From Kuschelorhynchus macadamiae (lineage: Eukaryota > Arthropoda > Insecta > Coleoptera > Curculionidae): DNA of 64,000 nucleotides. The stretch is from contig JAUTXW010000325.1 in assembly GCA_030620095.1 (NCBI GenBank), positions 1-64,000 of the forward strand, read 5' to 3'. Under the pieces are notes generated by a model, which was given only the letters and a program-made list of their open reading frames with translations, did no database searches and was not told the DNA's origin. Shown here in pieces: positions 49,655 through 61,689 of the stretch (its first letter is position 1; each line of letters begins with the position of its first letter). Both the position numbers and the translations under genes were made by a program.

Positions 49655-50440
49655 AAATTGATGATAAACGTATAGTAATTACTTTATCCCTAACCGAGGA
49701 CCTTACTAAAATCGTAGAAGAGGGAGCAAAGAACCTTGCCCACTTTGACGCCTCTAAGACTCAATTATGTTTATTATCTCACAACTTATCTCCCAATAAC
49801 CATACCATTCAAATAAATAATCAAATGCTTGAAGCCAAAGATTCCTTTAACCAAATTTATATCACTTTTCAGAAAGATCTTCGCTGACATGATCACATCA
49901 CCTCAATTGCCACAGCAGCAACGAATAAATTGGGTTTAGTTTTCCGAGCTCGAAAATACTTTTCTTCTGTCAATTTATAGACATTTTACACTTCACCAAT
50001 CAGACCCAGCCTTGAATATTGTTCTCATATATGGGGAGCAGCCCCTCCTTTAATCTTTAACACCCTTGTCTATCCCAAGAAGAGCTATTCGCCTGGTTGA
50101 TGATCCAGACATCACAAGAAAGCTTGCATCATCGAATTGTGGGCGATGAGGCTCTTTATTTCAGATACTACCCCGGATTCTGTTGTCATCAATTATCATC
50201 CATTATGCCTTCGTTAGTCATTGCTGACATGGGTTCACGACCATTGACCAACATGCATCCCTTCACCGTCCAGACCCCAAAGACCAAGGACTTCTCACTT
50301 TGTTCGCTTCTTTATTCCCAGTGTCCCGATTATGGAATGCGTTACGAGCAATATCCCTTCCCTCTTCTCCTAATCTGTAAGCCTTTAAAGCCCGTATCAA
50401 TAAACTTTCCCTCTCTTAACTTAAAGCAACCACGGTACCT
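49655..50440 (+). pseudogene. Jockey/CR1-like LINE, RT C-terminal part
   Basis: Reads VEEGAKNLAHFDASKTQLCL (the connection after the palm, pattern N-A-x-K-T-Q), LEAKDSFNQIYITFQKDLR, HDHITSIATAATNKLGLVFR, ARKYFSSVNL, SPIRPSLEYCSHIWGAAPP, then a frame change to RAIRLVDDPD-like and the C-terminal PFTVQTPKTKD, SQCPDYGMRYEQYP region. Relatives in insects carry RPSLEYCSHVWGAAP in the thumb. The RT catalytic half is missing (5' truncation) and stops are present. Confidence 0.82.
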
Positions 50441-50474
50441 ACTACTTAGGCCTTCCTGGTTTGCTCATAGATAA

Positions 50475-51850
50475 AAAAGATAGGTCAGTGCTCTCCTAAA
50501 ATACATATAGATCTGATAAAACAGCAGGACATTTACAGAGTAGATAAAATAAAAATACTGTCCCACCATCTGTAAAGGCGAGTTATACTTACCCAAGTAA
50601 CACAATTTGGAGTTTGTTCCCGTCCTAACCAAAGTCAAGTTATTGTTTATAGTTTTCATCTACATTCTGATTGTTTTCGGGTATTTTAAAACATCATGTT
50701 TTCTTGCTTACACAACTAACTGCATAATTTACTTCAGGAAAATACACAACGTTACCGCAACAACTATTTGAAAGGGCTCTACTGCTGCTATAGCAGATGT
50801 GAAAACGCTGCCATAAATAGCTTACAGCTCCTTAGCACACAGTGTATAGTCCGAAGTTCTGTTACAAAGTGTAGAGTTCTTATCCACAGTGTCAAGCAGG
50901 TTATTACCGTTTCCATTCTAGTGTATCTTATTATCCTTTAGCCAATTAGCAGCTGTCCTACCCTTGCTCTAACTGAGAATAGGTTAGGACAGCCAGATTC
51001 AAAAATATTTAGACTAGCTGCCGACCTGGCCAAGTTGTCAGCTTATTTGTTGCCGTTACAATATGAGTGTCCTGCAACGGTCCTAATCTACACGTCATAA
51101 TTAATAATGGACTGAACAACCGCACAGCAATCAAAAGTTCTCTTTAATTCCTGTTTAGTAATTTTTTGCTTATTTTAAATGACACGAGTAATCATCAGAT
51201 AATAATTAAATTCAGTCTGTCAAATACTTTTTTTTGTAATCTCATAATTTTCTAGAAGAACCTATAATTAATTATACCGCTCCAATCATCTTCCTAAGAG
51301 AGCTGATTTCTGGACGTCATAATTATAATAACATAATCCTTAGAAGACGAAAAACCGCAACTTTATGCATAACTACTTTAATATACCTCACAATTCAGGG
51401 CCGTGCCTAGGCTACACCGCAAAAAAAAGATGTATGTATTACTACTGTAGTGCGAGCTCTCCTGTAATCTTAAAAGACAGTTATTTTAGTAGGCTAAGGC
51501 GGTTGATACTGCTAAATCTTTCAGTGGACAGCTAGTATGATTTGAGTTACCATTCAGGACTTTTAAGATAACGATTTAAAATAGGAAACATTTCAACGTA
51601 GCAGCACGGAAGCCCAGAAAACGCCATTTTTAATTTCAGAAACAATAGAAGAATAATTTGGTATTTTTTCAATCCAAGACTGTCCGATGAAAAAACTCAA
51701 AATATGTAGTATCTGGCTCTTAAAAATAACTGTTTTTTTTTCTGACAAGAAAATGGCATCACGATAGCAAGATGATAAATCTGACAGCATTGGATCCATC
51801 TTTCAGCTATCGTCTCTTTATATACACCACACTTTCTTCTGTGATCCAAA
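50475..51850. other. No gene recognised
   Basis: No coding or repeat structure that I can support; GGGCCGTGCCTAGGC at ~51408 resembles the start of a hAT-like repeat but no partner was found. Confidence 0.4.
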
Positions 51851-51884
51851 ACTTATTGTCATAAATGTATATATCCCTAATCAA

Positions 51885-52190
51885 TTTTTTTCTTGTTAGT
51901 TCACTATATAAAAGCATGGTTTTTAATTTTTAAAAATATATTATTTATTTTATACTGTTTGGTCTTGGAAATACTAAAAATTCATAACTCACTCATAAAT
52001 ACCCACAGATAAGTACGGATTCTTTAGTCGAATCTGCAAAAATGACGAAATTTGTCTTCCATCTTGCTACCTCTATTTTAATTTTTCAAATGTTGCCTGA
52101 TAATTTATAATTTACACTCTTAAATACTCTCAGATAGCGGTTTTTGGGTCAAATGAGGAGACAAATGACAATTTAGCCGCCATCTTGAAT
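51885..52190. repeat. Dispersed AT-rich repeat, copy 2
   Basis: Partner of 46385-46620: TTAGTTCACTATATAAAAGC, ATGGTTTTTAATTTTTAAAA, TTTATTTTATACTGTTTGGT, followed by GAAATACTAAAAATTC and a GCCGCCATCTTGAATTTTTT segment. Noncoding. Confidence 0.6.
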
Positions 52191-53035
52191 TTTTTAATAG
52201 AGATTTTGAGAAATTTGGAATAACCAAACCGTATAAACATTTTCGTATCCGCATTTTCGTTTAAATACAGAAAATAATGTATCGCTTGCAACGCTGTTCT
52301 GGACGTCTGCGTGGGTGTGGATGGTGGGGACAGAGGTTTTCGAAACTCTATAGACACAGTTTAATTTCACTGCTTTTTTATTAAGTATTTTAACTGTGAC
52401 AATATGTAGAGCTACTGCTTCATATTGTGTTATTAAAACTTTTCATAACGACAAAGCAAAGCTATCACTGTAATGAGTCATCATATTTAAAAGTATTCCT
52501 GACATTTAGTATTTTGGACCGCCATTAAATGCAATCTATTTTATCACCTCAAAAAGAAAGAGACATTTATAAGCGGCAGTGTGAACCGCAAGCTTGCAAT
52601 AAAAAGAAGAGACGATTGAAGAAGTCGTAGATTAATTAGATTTTAATAGCTTCCTTTAGTTGATTGGTCCTTTAATCAAAATGATGGCGATTTGGATGAG
52701 TCTTGTCAGTTAATGTAGGACAAATTATATTATATCTTCGAACAGTTTGTTCAAACTTTTGGTCCACGAAGTAGACATATTGGTCCCCCTTGGTTTGATG
52801 CTAAATTAAGGATGGTATAAGATAAAAAAAACTATTCTTTCGCGCAAATATAAAAGTACAGGTAACCTTCTGACACAAAACGAGTTTTCTAGACTACGTC
52901 GGGATGGCAAATAGCAAATACTTTTGCACAGTTGTTTTAGCAGTTCATTCTTACCGGTGGGTTCACCTCCGCTTCCCAACCTATCAATTAAATCAAATTC
53001 CTGATTTACACTTTTCAGTGAAGAGCAAGTATTAT
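52191..53035. other. No gene recognised
   Basis: Short frames on the minus strand (52130-52357, 52806-53054) have no recognisable content. The last 200 bp may already be upstream LINE sequence. Confidence 0.4.
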
Positions 53036-53039
53036 CTGC

Positions 53040-54440
53040 AATCCGGAAAAACAAGATTCCCGCATTAGAGATTGTGCTGAAATCTTCGCCCCTCCTCTTA
53101 CGATTTTGAAGTGTCTAAAATGTTCTCTTCCTGGCATTTGGAAAAAGTCCAAAGTATGCCATATCTTTAAAAAAGGTGACAAACAATTTGTAACTTCCTA
53201 AAAATATTGAAAGTACTACTGCATAGCCTGATTTCACTAAGGGTGGAGTGTTTGATAACTCCTGCAGAGCATGGTTTTATGCAAGTTAAATCCACGACAA
53301 CTAACCTTACACAATACTTTGCTGAGGGAATTAATAACCTCTTACAAACGAGTGTAGTTTATACTGACTTTTCAAAAGCCTTCGATCGTTTAGATCACAC
53401 TATCTTACTGCATAAATTATCGTGCTATGGGTTTTCAGATAAACTACTCCAACTCTTTGAGGCATTTTTGACAAATTGTACACAATATGTAACTTACGAT
53501 GGGTTTGCCTTTGATGCCTACTCTGCCTCCTCCTTCGGGGGTGCCTTAGGGGTCGATTTTGGGACCATTACTTTTCACATTGCTTTCAATGATATTGCGG
53601 ATGATTTCACAGTGCCTTGCTTAATTTGCGCCGATGACCTAAAGATTTTCTCGGTAAACGATTGCATCAAACTTCAGCATTACATAAATCATTCGTGTGA
53701 TTTGTGTTCCAGACATGGACTTGACCTTAACGCTTCAAAATGCAACGTAATGACATTTTCGACAAGAGGCCACATCATTGAATTTAATTAGGATATTAAT
53801 CATTTATTTCTTGCAAGACTGGTACAATTTAAGGACTTGGGTATCATGTACGATAGAGAACTTCCTCCTGAAAAATCATATCATAACCGTTTCCGACACA
53901 TATAAACTCCTTCATAATACGACTATCTAGAAATTTTCAAAATACCGACACCCTCAAATTATTATTTTATACGTTCGTTAGAGCTAAGCTAGAGTACTTA
54001 TGTATTCTGTATGGTCTCCATATTATAAAACCCAAGTCGATAGCTTGGAATCTGTTCAGCATTCGCAAAGAAGCTATCGTTTAGAACTGATGGGATTTAC
54101 CCTTATAGAGGTATTCCTAGGGATTAACTTTTGCAAAGATTTCTTATTGTTCCCCTAGAGGTCAGACGTAACTATCTGTCTCAGGTTTTCTTTCTGGTAA
54201 GCCATAAGATCAGCTGCGATTACCTTCTATCAAAATTAAATTTTAGAATTCCTTCCTCTCACACTCGAATTAGGGACACTTTTTTATCTACCCCCTACTA
54301 GTACGAATAACTATAACTATTCCCCTATCAAATAACATTTCCTGTAGCTTGTTTAACAAGCACGCTGAAACTTATATCTTTGATTATACCATGGCTGCCC
54401 TCAAAAGAACATTCTTCAATACTGGGTCTCTTTATAGTTC
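53040..54440 (+). pseudogene. Jockey/CR1-like LINE, RT domain
   Basis: Begins with IFAPPLTILKCLKCSLPGIW and KSKVCHIFKKGDK (pattern P-x-x-W-K ... P-I-F-K-K-G-D). The long frame 53207-53791 holds EHGFMQVKSTTTNLTQYFAE, VVYTDFSKAFDRLDHTILLH (first catalytic Asp in Y-T-D), LSCYGFSDKLLQLFEAFLTN, a diverged G-V-P-Q-G-S region (GALGVDFGTITFHIAFNDI), and LICADDLKIFSVNDCIKLQH with the catalytic A-D-D. Downstream, FKDLGIMYDRELPPEKSYHN and scattered thumb pieces follow with stops to ~54420. A stop before 53207 and later breaks make it non-functional, although both catalytic Asp positions remain. Confidence 0.88.
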
Positions 54441-55435
54441 TTGAGTATTTTCTACTATTTTTTAGAGTATACCACTTATTATAATTTGTACCTTCCTGTA
54501 CTGTAATTGGATAAGTAACTCTTAGTTATGTTGCCTGTTGTACAATGTATATATATATATATAAATAAATACATAAATATATTTTGAAGGGACCCTTAGA
54601 GTCTTTCCTTTTTTACTTAAGGTATTTTATAACACCTGGTAAGGGAGGCCCGCCGCAACACAGATCCAACATACGGGCCCACAGATCCCAAATACGGCCC
54701 TGTCACAATTGCATTACGCTGCTGCACCGTTACTTGTGCGTAGAATGTAAAAATGCTTTTGATATACGTTACGTCCTTTTCTTAGGAAATTTAATTAATT
54801 TTGTTTAATCTCGAATCAAGTTAGGTACAGTTTAGTGCTCGAGGGCTAACAGTCGTGGGCTCTAAAATAATCTGATTACAGCCTACAGAATGGTCGCTTC
54901 AAAGAAAATCGATTACTGGTAGTATAATATACGGTATGTCTTGAGAGGCTACCGTTTTGGTGGGAATAATTTTATGATACGAATATAATTAATAAGGTAA
55001 TTCTGCTGCCATTTTCTGGACAATTATCAAATCAGGTAAGTTTATGTTCTTTTTTTCTATTTAATTGGTAAAGTATTTAGCTATATACTATATTATGTCC
55101 AGCTGTATAATGGCCAATTATTTACATAAAAATAATTATTAATATCAGCAGTTATTTGCTGTTCTCGGTTCCAGTTACCAGAAAACACCTAAACTCGCTG
55201 AAACCGTGCCCCACTTTATTTTCTCTTTCATTTTTAGACAAACACATTTCTGCATTTTGTTTAATCTTCATAGCTAATATTTCAGTTTGTTAATGGTTAA
55301 TGGTCATCATAGTTACTTTGCCAACAAATCCGGAATGTATTACTGCCGGGAGCATCATAGGGGAGTGCGAAAAACTGTTATAAAAATGTAAAAATTAATA
55401 TATTGTATTAAAGACCTGATAAAGAAGTTTTGTTG
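54441..55435. other. No gene; short (TA)n at 54548
   Basis: LINE 3' noncoding sequence gives way to a ~20-bp TA tract at 54548-54568. The 74-codon frame 54584-54808 lies in a GC-richer stretch that I cannot place. Nothing else supported. Confidence 0.35.
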
Positions 55436-55447
55436 AAAGTTAGATGT

Positions 55448-55521
55448 GAGCTTTCTGGCTTAGTGGTAGGATTTTCGATTTTGGATCCAACGCATGTGTG
55501 GTTCGAATCCCCGTTTAGGCG
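55448..55521 (+). ncRNA. tRNA-like sequence, decayed tRNA-derived SINE head
   Basis: TGGCTTAGTGG matches the internal box A and GGTTCGAATCC matches box B exactly, at the canonical tRNA spacing. Numbered as a tRNA, positions 34-36 read TGG (Pro anticodon). However acceptor, D and anticodon stems pair poorly, so it is not a working tRNA gene. A T-run (Pol III terminator-like) follows at ~55529. A SINE head or pseudo-tRNA fits best. Confidence 0.5.
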
Positions 55522-55864
55522 GATGACTTTTTTTAGTTTTTTTTTAACAAAACTTATAATTAATAAAAATGCGGATGAGGTTAGTTTAGGATTGGTTAGG
55601 TTTGTTGTAAGAAAAGCGCGCTTGCAAAGTTCCGAGTATATATTAAAACAAGGATTTAACAAAACCTCTACTGTTATATGGATCTGTCCCGTTAGAGTTA
55701 AGTTAGCTCAGGTTCGTCGATCAATCCATCCTTAAAGCCATAAGATCACACCTCAAATCATGCATATTTACGGCACTTTGTCGGAAATGAGGGAGGTAGA
55801 GTTGCATTCCTATCTGTAGACCCCTCTACCGGCTGACCGGCTGTATGTCTGCCGCAGCCTCCTT

Positions 55865-56624
55865 CAGTGAACTCTATACTACGTAACTAAACTACCAACT
55901 AATAAGTACAGGGGTAGGTAACAGACAGAGAGAAGGCCATAAAAGGGTAAATATCTTTTTGTCTTGTTCCTTAAAACATATGGCGTATTGTTATAATAAA
56001 TTGTTGAGTTGAAGTTTATGAATTTTGACTCTCTATTCAATGTAAATTATCAGCAAATCATTTACTTTGTCAAGTATCTATTAAACTGTATGGTTTGCCT
56101 TTTGATACGTTGATAAGAATTTGCAAAAAACTAAAATATTTTCAAAGTTTCGGATGGGGATGGGAGTCGTTTGGCTACGTGACGTTTTTTTGCTCCCTAT
56201 CTTTTTAATTTAGTAACATCAAAATAATTACTAAAATATAATTTTATTAATATTACATAGTTCACTCAAGCTAAACCTATTTAAAAATATATTAAAAATA
56301 AAAAGCCTGAAAATCTAGTGCGCGGTTTTTTCCACCCTCTTAATTTTTATTATAATAACTGCTAAAAGGTGGTATTCTATTTAACACTCTATTAAATGAT
56401 GCAATTCTTAATTCAATACACATAACAAGGCCTAATTTATTTCCATTTTAAGCATAAAAAACATAAAATATAAATAAATCCGCATTTCTTGCCATTGAAC
56501 TCCATAAGATAGAGAGAGACGGAGATACCCCAATCACTGCGGGTTGTATATTTATCGATTTGCCGCAGTTCTAGATTCTAGACTTTTACGGTGACATTCC
56601 AGTAACACTGTATAGAGTTCACTG
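55865..56624. mobile_element. Possible non-autonomous element with CAGTGAACTCTATAC ends
   Basis: CAGTGAACTCTATAC at 55865 and its exact inverse GTATAGAGTTCACTG ending at 56624 bound 760 bp without coding capacity. CAGTG starts suit hAT, but the flanking 8-mers GCCTCCTT and GTCTACCT agree at only 5 of 8. Could be chance or an eroded element. Confidence 0.4.
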
Positions 56625-57940
56625 GTCTACCTTTGACGCTCAAGGCCCGCGAACATCTGATGGGTGGGGGGTTTTGCGCTCCATCCGTAATCCTCTAAAA
56701 TAGCTTCTTAAATAGAGTCTTTTGGAGCCGACGATAAACTGTAGGTTCCGTATACTCCACTCAATAGCATCTAAAAGACAAACAGCACGTGCAAGCGCGA
56801 AAGGTAGGCCTATATCTAAGAGTGGATGAAAATAGCTTATGATGATGAATACAAACTATTACTGTTTCAGATTTACAATATTTAAAACAGGTTTCGACTG
56901 TTTAGGCAAGAAATATAAAATTGTTGCTATATACAAAATATATTATGGCATATAATGAGAGGAAATGTAACTAATTGGCAAAAAGGATTTCCTTTGCGTG
57001 ATTATACTGATAAGGAAATGTTCATTAAACAGAAAAATGTTAAGACAAATGTTTTGCGTAATGTGAAAACTTCTTGGAATAGATTGATTTAAGAAAATTT
57101 TACTTTTCTTTATTAGTACGTAAAAATTGAAAATGATATTTTTCCGTATGCTCGCAGTAAAACTATATGAATACATAAATTTTGTATATCTTTCATAACA
57201 AGAATTCATAACAAGTAAAGTTCAGCCGCCACTGGAAAATTTGTTTAACAAAAAATCGAATTCATTAACCAAATACGGATAATGGAACATCCTAACATAA
57301 ACAGACATCTAGCTTAATAGCTTTCTCAAATGCATAATCCAGGTAAAATAAAGTTTTTACCCTTTATCTAGATCGTTATTATTTTTAAAATTATTTATTA
57401 GAAGAAAAGGCCTTCACGAATTTTTTAAAAACTTAATTGTCATATTGTTCAGCCATTACTGATTCATATCAAAATTTTAAAAATATACATAAATATTATG
57501 GTATACATTTCTATAATGTAGCCATCACACTACCTGCTCTAATGTAGTATCTTATTCCAAATTGTTTAGTTGATTGATTTGCTAATCTATGGATATTTCT
57601 CACAGTTTTAAAACACTTATATGTTTTAGGACTATCGTATCGCCCAAGTATTCCCGTCCGCAATACGTTTTCTTTCAACATTCAGGACATAAGCTCTTTT
57701 TCCGATGTTCAATTACCAGCTCTACAACCAAACATAATTATTTGTCTTACGGGCTTCAACCTTGAACGATATATTTTTTATAGTATCTAAACTTCAGTAG
57801 TTATGTTGTTAAAGTCTATAAAAGATAACAAAAAAAAATCTATTTTAAATGGCAGAAATAATACTAGCCAATTAAATACTTTGAAATTTAAACTTTCTTT
57901 TTAAAAAAATATTTTATTTCAAGCATATATATTAACAAGT
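56625..57940. other. No gene; LINE/SINE-like tail near 56830
   Basis: 56640-56850 is GC-richer and ends in ATGATGATGAATAC, as do some LINE or SINE 3' ends; no domain is readable. 56850-57940 holds nothing identifiable. Confidence 0.35.
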
Positions 57941-57943
57941 TTG

Positions 57944-58220
57944 CGTAGGTCCGATCTCGGACTATAATCAAAGTAAAGCATCGCCGCGCCCGGCTAGTAC
58001 ATGGGGGGGTGACCACCCGGCAGACCGTGCTCTGTCTAGAGACGGGCCGCTAACAATACGTAGTAGTTGTTGTAAATATAATAACGACCGTGGTAGTACT
58101 ACCGCGTTCTCTTAGGTACCGTGAAGTGCAAACGCGTGTTTGGATATTTGGAGAACGTCGACGGAAACTCCGACTCCGCGCCCTGTAATGCAGGGCATAG
58201 GTCACCAATAAAAGCAACCA
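57944..58220 (+). repeat. 5S rRNA-derived SINE
   Basis: GTAGGTCCGATCTCGG, AAGTAAAGCATCGCCG, CGCCCGGCTAGTACATGG, GGGTGACCACCCGG and ACCGTGCTCTG follow the order and spacing of the 3' two-thirds of arthropod 5S rRNA (G-T-C-C-G-A-T-C ... A-A-G-C-A-G-C-G-T-C-G ... C-C-C-G-G-C-T-A-G-T-A-C-T-T-G-G), including the Pol III box A and box C regions. It then continues into ~180 bp of unrelated GC-rich sequence ending near CCAATAAAAGCAACC. That head-plus-body structure is that of a 5S-derived (SINE3-type) element rather than a 5S gene, which would stop in a T-run. Confidence 0.75.
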
Positions 58221-60585
58221 CGGTTAATTATTCGTAGGAATCAGGCTTTCGTGATATATCCAAACATAAAAAAGTTTTGCTTTTTAAACAGTAGAGTTCA
58301 ATTAGTTCAGTTAGTGTTCTATGAGAAACCATATTATTCGTATAGAATCAACCATATTAAATAATTTGCAACACGGAATTAAATCTACCCAAAAAAACAA
58401 CTACCTATTTAAACCAACTAATATTTATGTTTATTTAACAGCTTGTGGCCAATATTACTTAATACGTTTTTGCTCTACACAAATATTCTGTAACCTGTTT
58501 GTTAATTTAAACCTCACTTTCTTAAATCTCAGACCGACCCAAAGACAACCTGTATAAGACAGCACGGACTATTAAGATACCTATGTGAGATACAAAAGAC
58601 ATCTATTGTAAATCTCTCGTTCAGGGTTATTGACTTCGAAAATAAGTCAAGTTCTTTAAAAAAGGGCCTCGCCTAATCTGTGATCGATAATGTTGTGTAA
58701 GGTTCTATATAGTAGTAATTTACAGACACACAATGAATAATGATGTTTTATAACGAGTTTAATAATGTGAAACTGTTAATTTTGTCGCCGGACTTTTATA
58801 CCTATTATAATTTTATTATTTACATTTATTTGTTAAGAAAATGCAAATTTACTTTCAGAAAAATGTATCTTAACTTTTTTATGTTAAACTTCTTGCGAAA
58901 TAATTTGCTGCCAATGCCAATAAAAGCCACCTCCAAATTGTCTCTTTCCGTCAATACTGACCTTAAAGTACAATATCTAAGAAAATGTCTATACAGCACT
59001 ACACATCACTTTAAACTTACTCCATTCACTGCACGCATGTCTCAGTTGAAATATATCACGAATTTAATATTTCCAAACGTTTGGTGAACGAGTCACATAT
59101 GCACCGACAGGCTCATTTCTCACTTTTGTCATAAATTATGGAATGAAGAAATACTTCAATTCCGTCATTTTGAATTACCCTAAAAGACATAAATAATCTA
59201 ATACAAGTTTTAACATTAAGAGCTGGAACCAAACGAAGCAACATTTTCGGAATTTAAATATAAATGTAAATATATAAAGAAAAACAATATTATGTACCTA
59301 ATGAATAAATTTTGTTTAGTCAATCAAACCCCAGTAATTTCTGACAAATTTGTGTAAGTTGTCTCTAAACCTACTAGTTATTTCCGTAAATGTAAAAACT
59401 CTTGGTTATTTTCGTTTAAATTTATTTCGGCTTGAATTTATTTTTAAGATAGCCCCAGAGGCCCAAAGTCTGGACTACCCGCAGGAAAATTTATGGAACC
59501 GTGTCTTCTTTTCTCTAAATCATATTTATTATTACGGTATTTTAACATGAACAATATTATCACAAGTGGCGCCATCGTGGTGCACAATTATTATTACAAC
59601 TCCTCTAGGGCTTGTTCTGTTCTAACTTTAGGTCCTAAAACTTTGTTTTCTATAATGCCGCATCAAACGAGGATATACTCTCGTCCTGAATGTTTACCAC
59701 TTTGTTCTTATGTTGATTAGCAGTTGCCCAAAAATGTTTATTTCTTCTGCTAAACAGAGCCTCGTATGTAGAAAAAAATTCCTAGAGAAATTCTGATCTT
59801 TTCTGCATCCTTCCCGACATTTCCCGGCAAAATACTACCCCTCTGCATTTTATCTGATGTGTTAAGTTTTAAACCAGTCTAAACTTATAATCTCTATACT
59901 TGTAATGTTCATTTAAATTTAATATCTTTCTGGGTCCTTTACAAAACAGAGATTTGATTTTGTGTTAATGTAAAAATTGTAAATATTAATTTAAAATTAC
60001 CATCAATATAAACAGAAAACAATATTTCCATATCTCTTTCCTCATGTGACTATCGTGTTTTTCTTGTCAAAAGTTTTCCGTTTTCAATTTTTTTTTACAA
60101 TTTGTTGCAACTAAATTAAGATACGAGGACACACTACTCTATACTGCTTTCGGGGTAACTACTTACGCAAAGATATATTTTTAAAATCCTAGCTTTTTCT
60201 ACGTCAGAATACCCAATAATTATCAAGAAAATTACCAGAAACTAATTGATTAAAATCAGCGACAGAATAGACTTGTTAAGCTAAAAGCAATTGAAATCAA
60301 AGCCGCCTATATTAAGGTGACTATGAGCCAGAGTGGAACATAGAAAAAGTAGAAAAAGTATATAGTTTCGAAATAAAAAAAAATCTTACCTTTCCAACAA
60401 AATACTAATATATAGGGGTGCCATTTAAAATACCCAAGTTGGTTATTGGTCAAAATTACCAATCGTCTTTTGTTTGGTTTTCAGTACATTCTGACGATAC
60501 AAATAAAACCCAAAAACGTTTGTGTTTAACATTTTTATTATATTTATTAGATACAACAATCGTGCTGTAAAATCGAATCAACATG
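58221..60585. other. No gene recognised
   Basis: About 2.3 kb without convincing coding or repeat signal. The 115-codon plus frame 58740-59087 is AT-driven and unrecognised. GGGGTGCCATTTAAAATA near 60415 resembles a dispersed-repeat end. Confidence 0.45.
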
Positions 60586-60589
60586 CTTT

Positions 60590-61660
60590 AGAATGTGCAC
60601 AAAGGGTGCTCCGGGTTAATTAACGCCCAATTTGAAGAATTTTACGCCCGAACCAAGCGCTCAAGATCTGATAATTGGGCTTATAATGTTTCTACCGAAA
60701 GTAAAGTTAAGAGAGTATCAATAGGTGTTAGCAGTGGATTGCAATACTACGAGGCGTCGACGTCATTAACAAGCAAAAACAACCTGGATACTTTAAATTC
60801 AACCAGAGGTCCTAAATCCCAAACCTCGTCAATATATAGAATATTAACCACATCCGAAACGTAAATCAAAACAATCATGTCGGAACTTTTAAACAAAAAT
60901 AATACCTTAAACAAGGATGCTATAATATCTGTTTTAGAATATTTAACCCAGCTTTCGAATTTGACAACTTGCTTATAGAAATCTAGGAACTCGCTGTCAA
61001 ATTTGACATTCCTTAAACATTCTAAACTTTAAATGAGCTTTCTGCAACAGGCCGCTAGATTGTCACGTATTTTAATGGATAACAGGTTAGTACTTTATAC
61101 AACCTTGAAAGAAATTAAAACATTTTTGAGGGAGCGCATTGAAATACTAGAACGTGAAGTAACTGAACTAAAAAATCGGTTCAAGCTCTAAAAGAACAAA
61201 TTGAAACTTCCACTTCACAATTCAACAATATATTGAAAGAGATAACAGCGAGCAATACAAGGAAGAAGTCTTATCTGAGATAAAAGTTAGATAAAATCGA
61301 TTAAAAAATATTTTGATTTACAATATCTCCCAGTTAACCAAAGGAAACAAATAAGCGAATTGAACATGACAAAATGCATATTGAGGTAATTCTCCAAAAA
61401 CTTGAGGTCAATGCCAAGGAAGAGTTTAGACTAGACTGCATAAAGTAAATCCTGATAATGAGAAACCTTACCAGTAAATTTAGGAGAAAACTGAAAAATT
61501 CGAGCTTTACTTTGAATGCGGATTTAACACTGATACAAAGAATAAAAATACAGAGACTCAAAGAGGAAATTAATAATCGTATAGAAAAGGGGAAGACAGA
61601 TATAGCAATAAGATAAATTCAGGGTGAGTCGTGTATCGAAAAAGAAAGGTAAGGCAAACA
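60590..61660 (+). pseudogene. CR1-like LINE, ORF1 relic
   Basis: Begins in HKGCSGLINAQFEEFYARTK, the end of a PHD-like zinc finger (C-x-x-x-F-H-K-G-C-S-G-L) typical of ORF1 in some CR1-group elements, then KVKRVSIGVSSG. Downstream, with stops, come LNKNNTLNKDAIISVLEYLT and a Glu/Lys/Leu-rich coiled-coil-like part (ERIEILEREVTELKNRF, then KKIEKPYQ-type charged stretches) to ~61620. ORF1 proteins of this kind bind element RNA. Several frame breaks; nonfunctional. Confidence 0.65.
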
Positions 61661-61689
61661 TCCCCTACAAATTTAAATAATGAATTAAA

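Noticed and set aside
55448..55521. A functional tRNA-Pro (TGG) gene
   Set aside because: Box A, box B and spacing fit, but acceptor, D and anticodon stems do not pair.
57944..58040. A functional 5S rRNA gene
   Set aside because: The 5' third of 5S is not matched and the sequence continues into an unrelated body instead of a T-run terminator.
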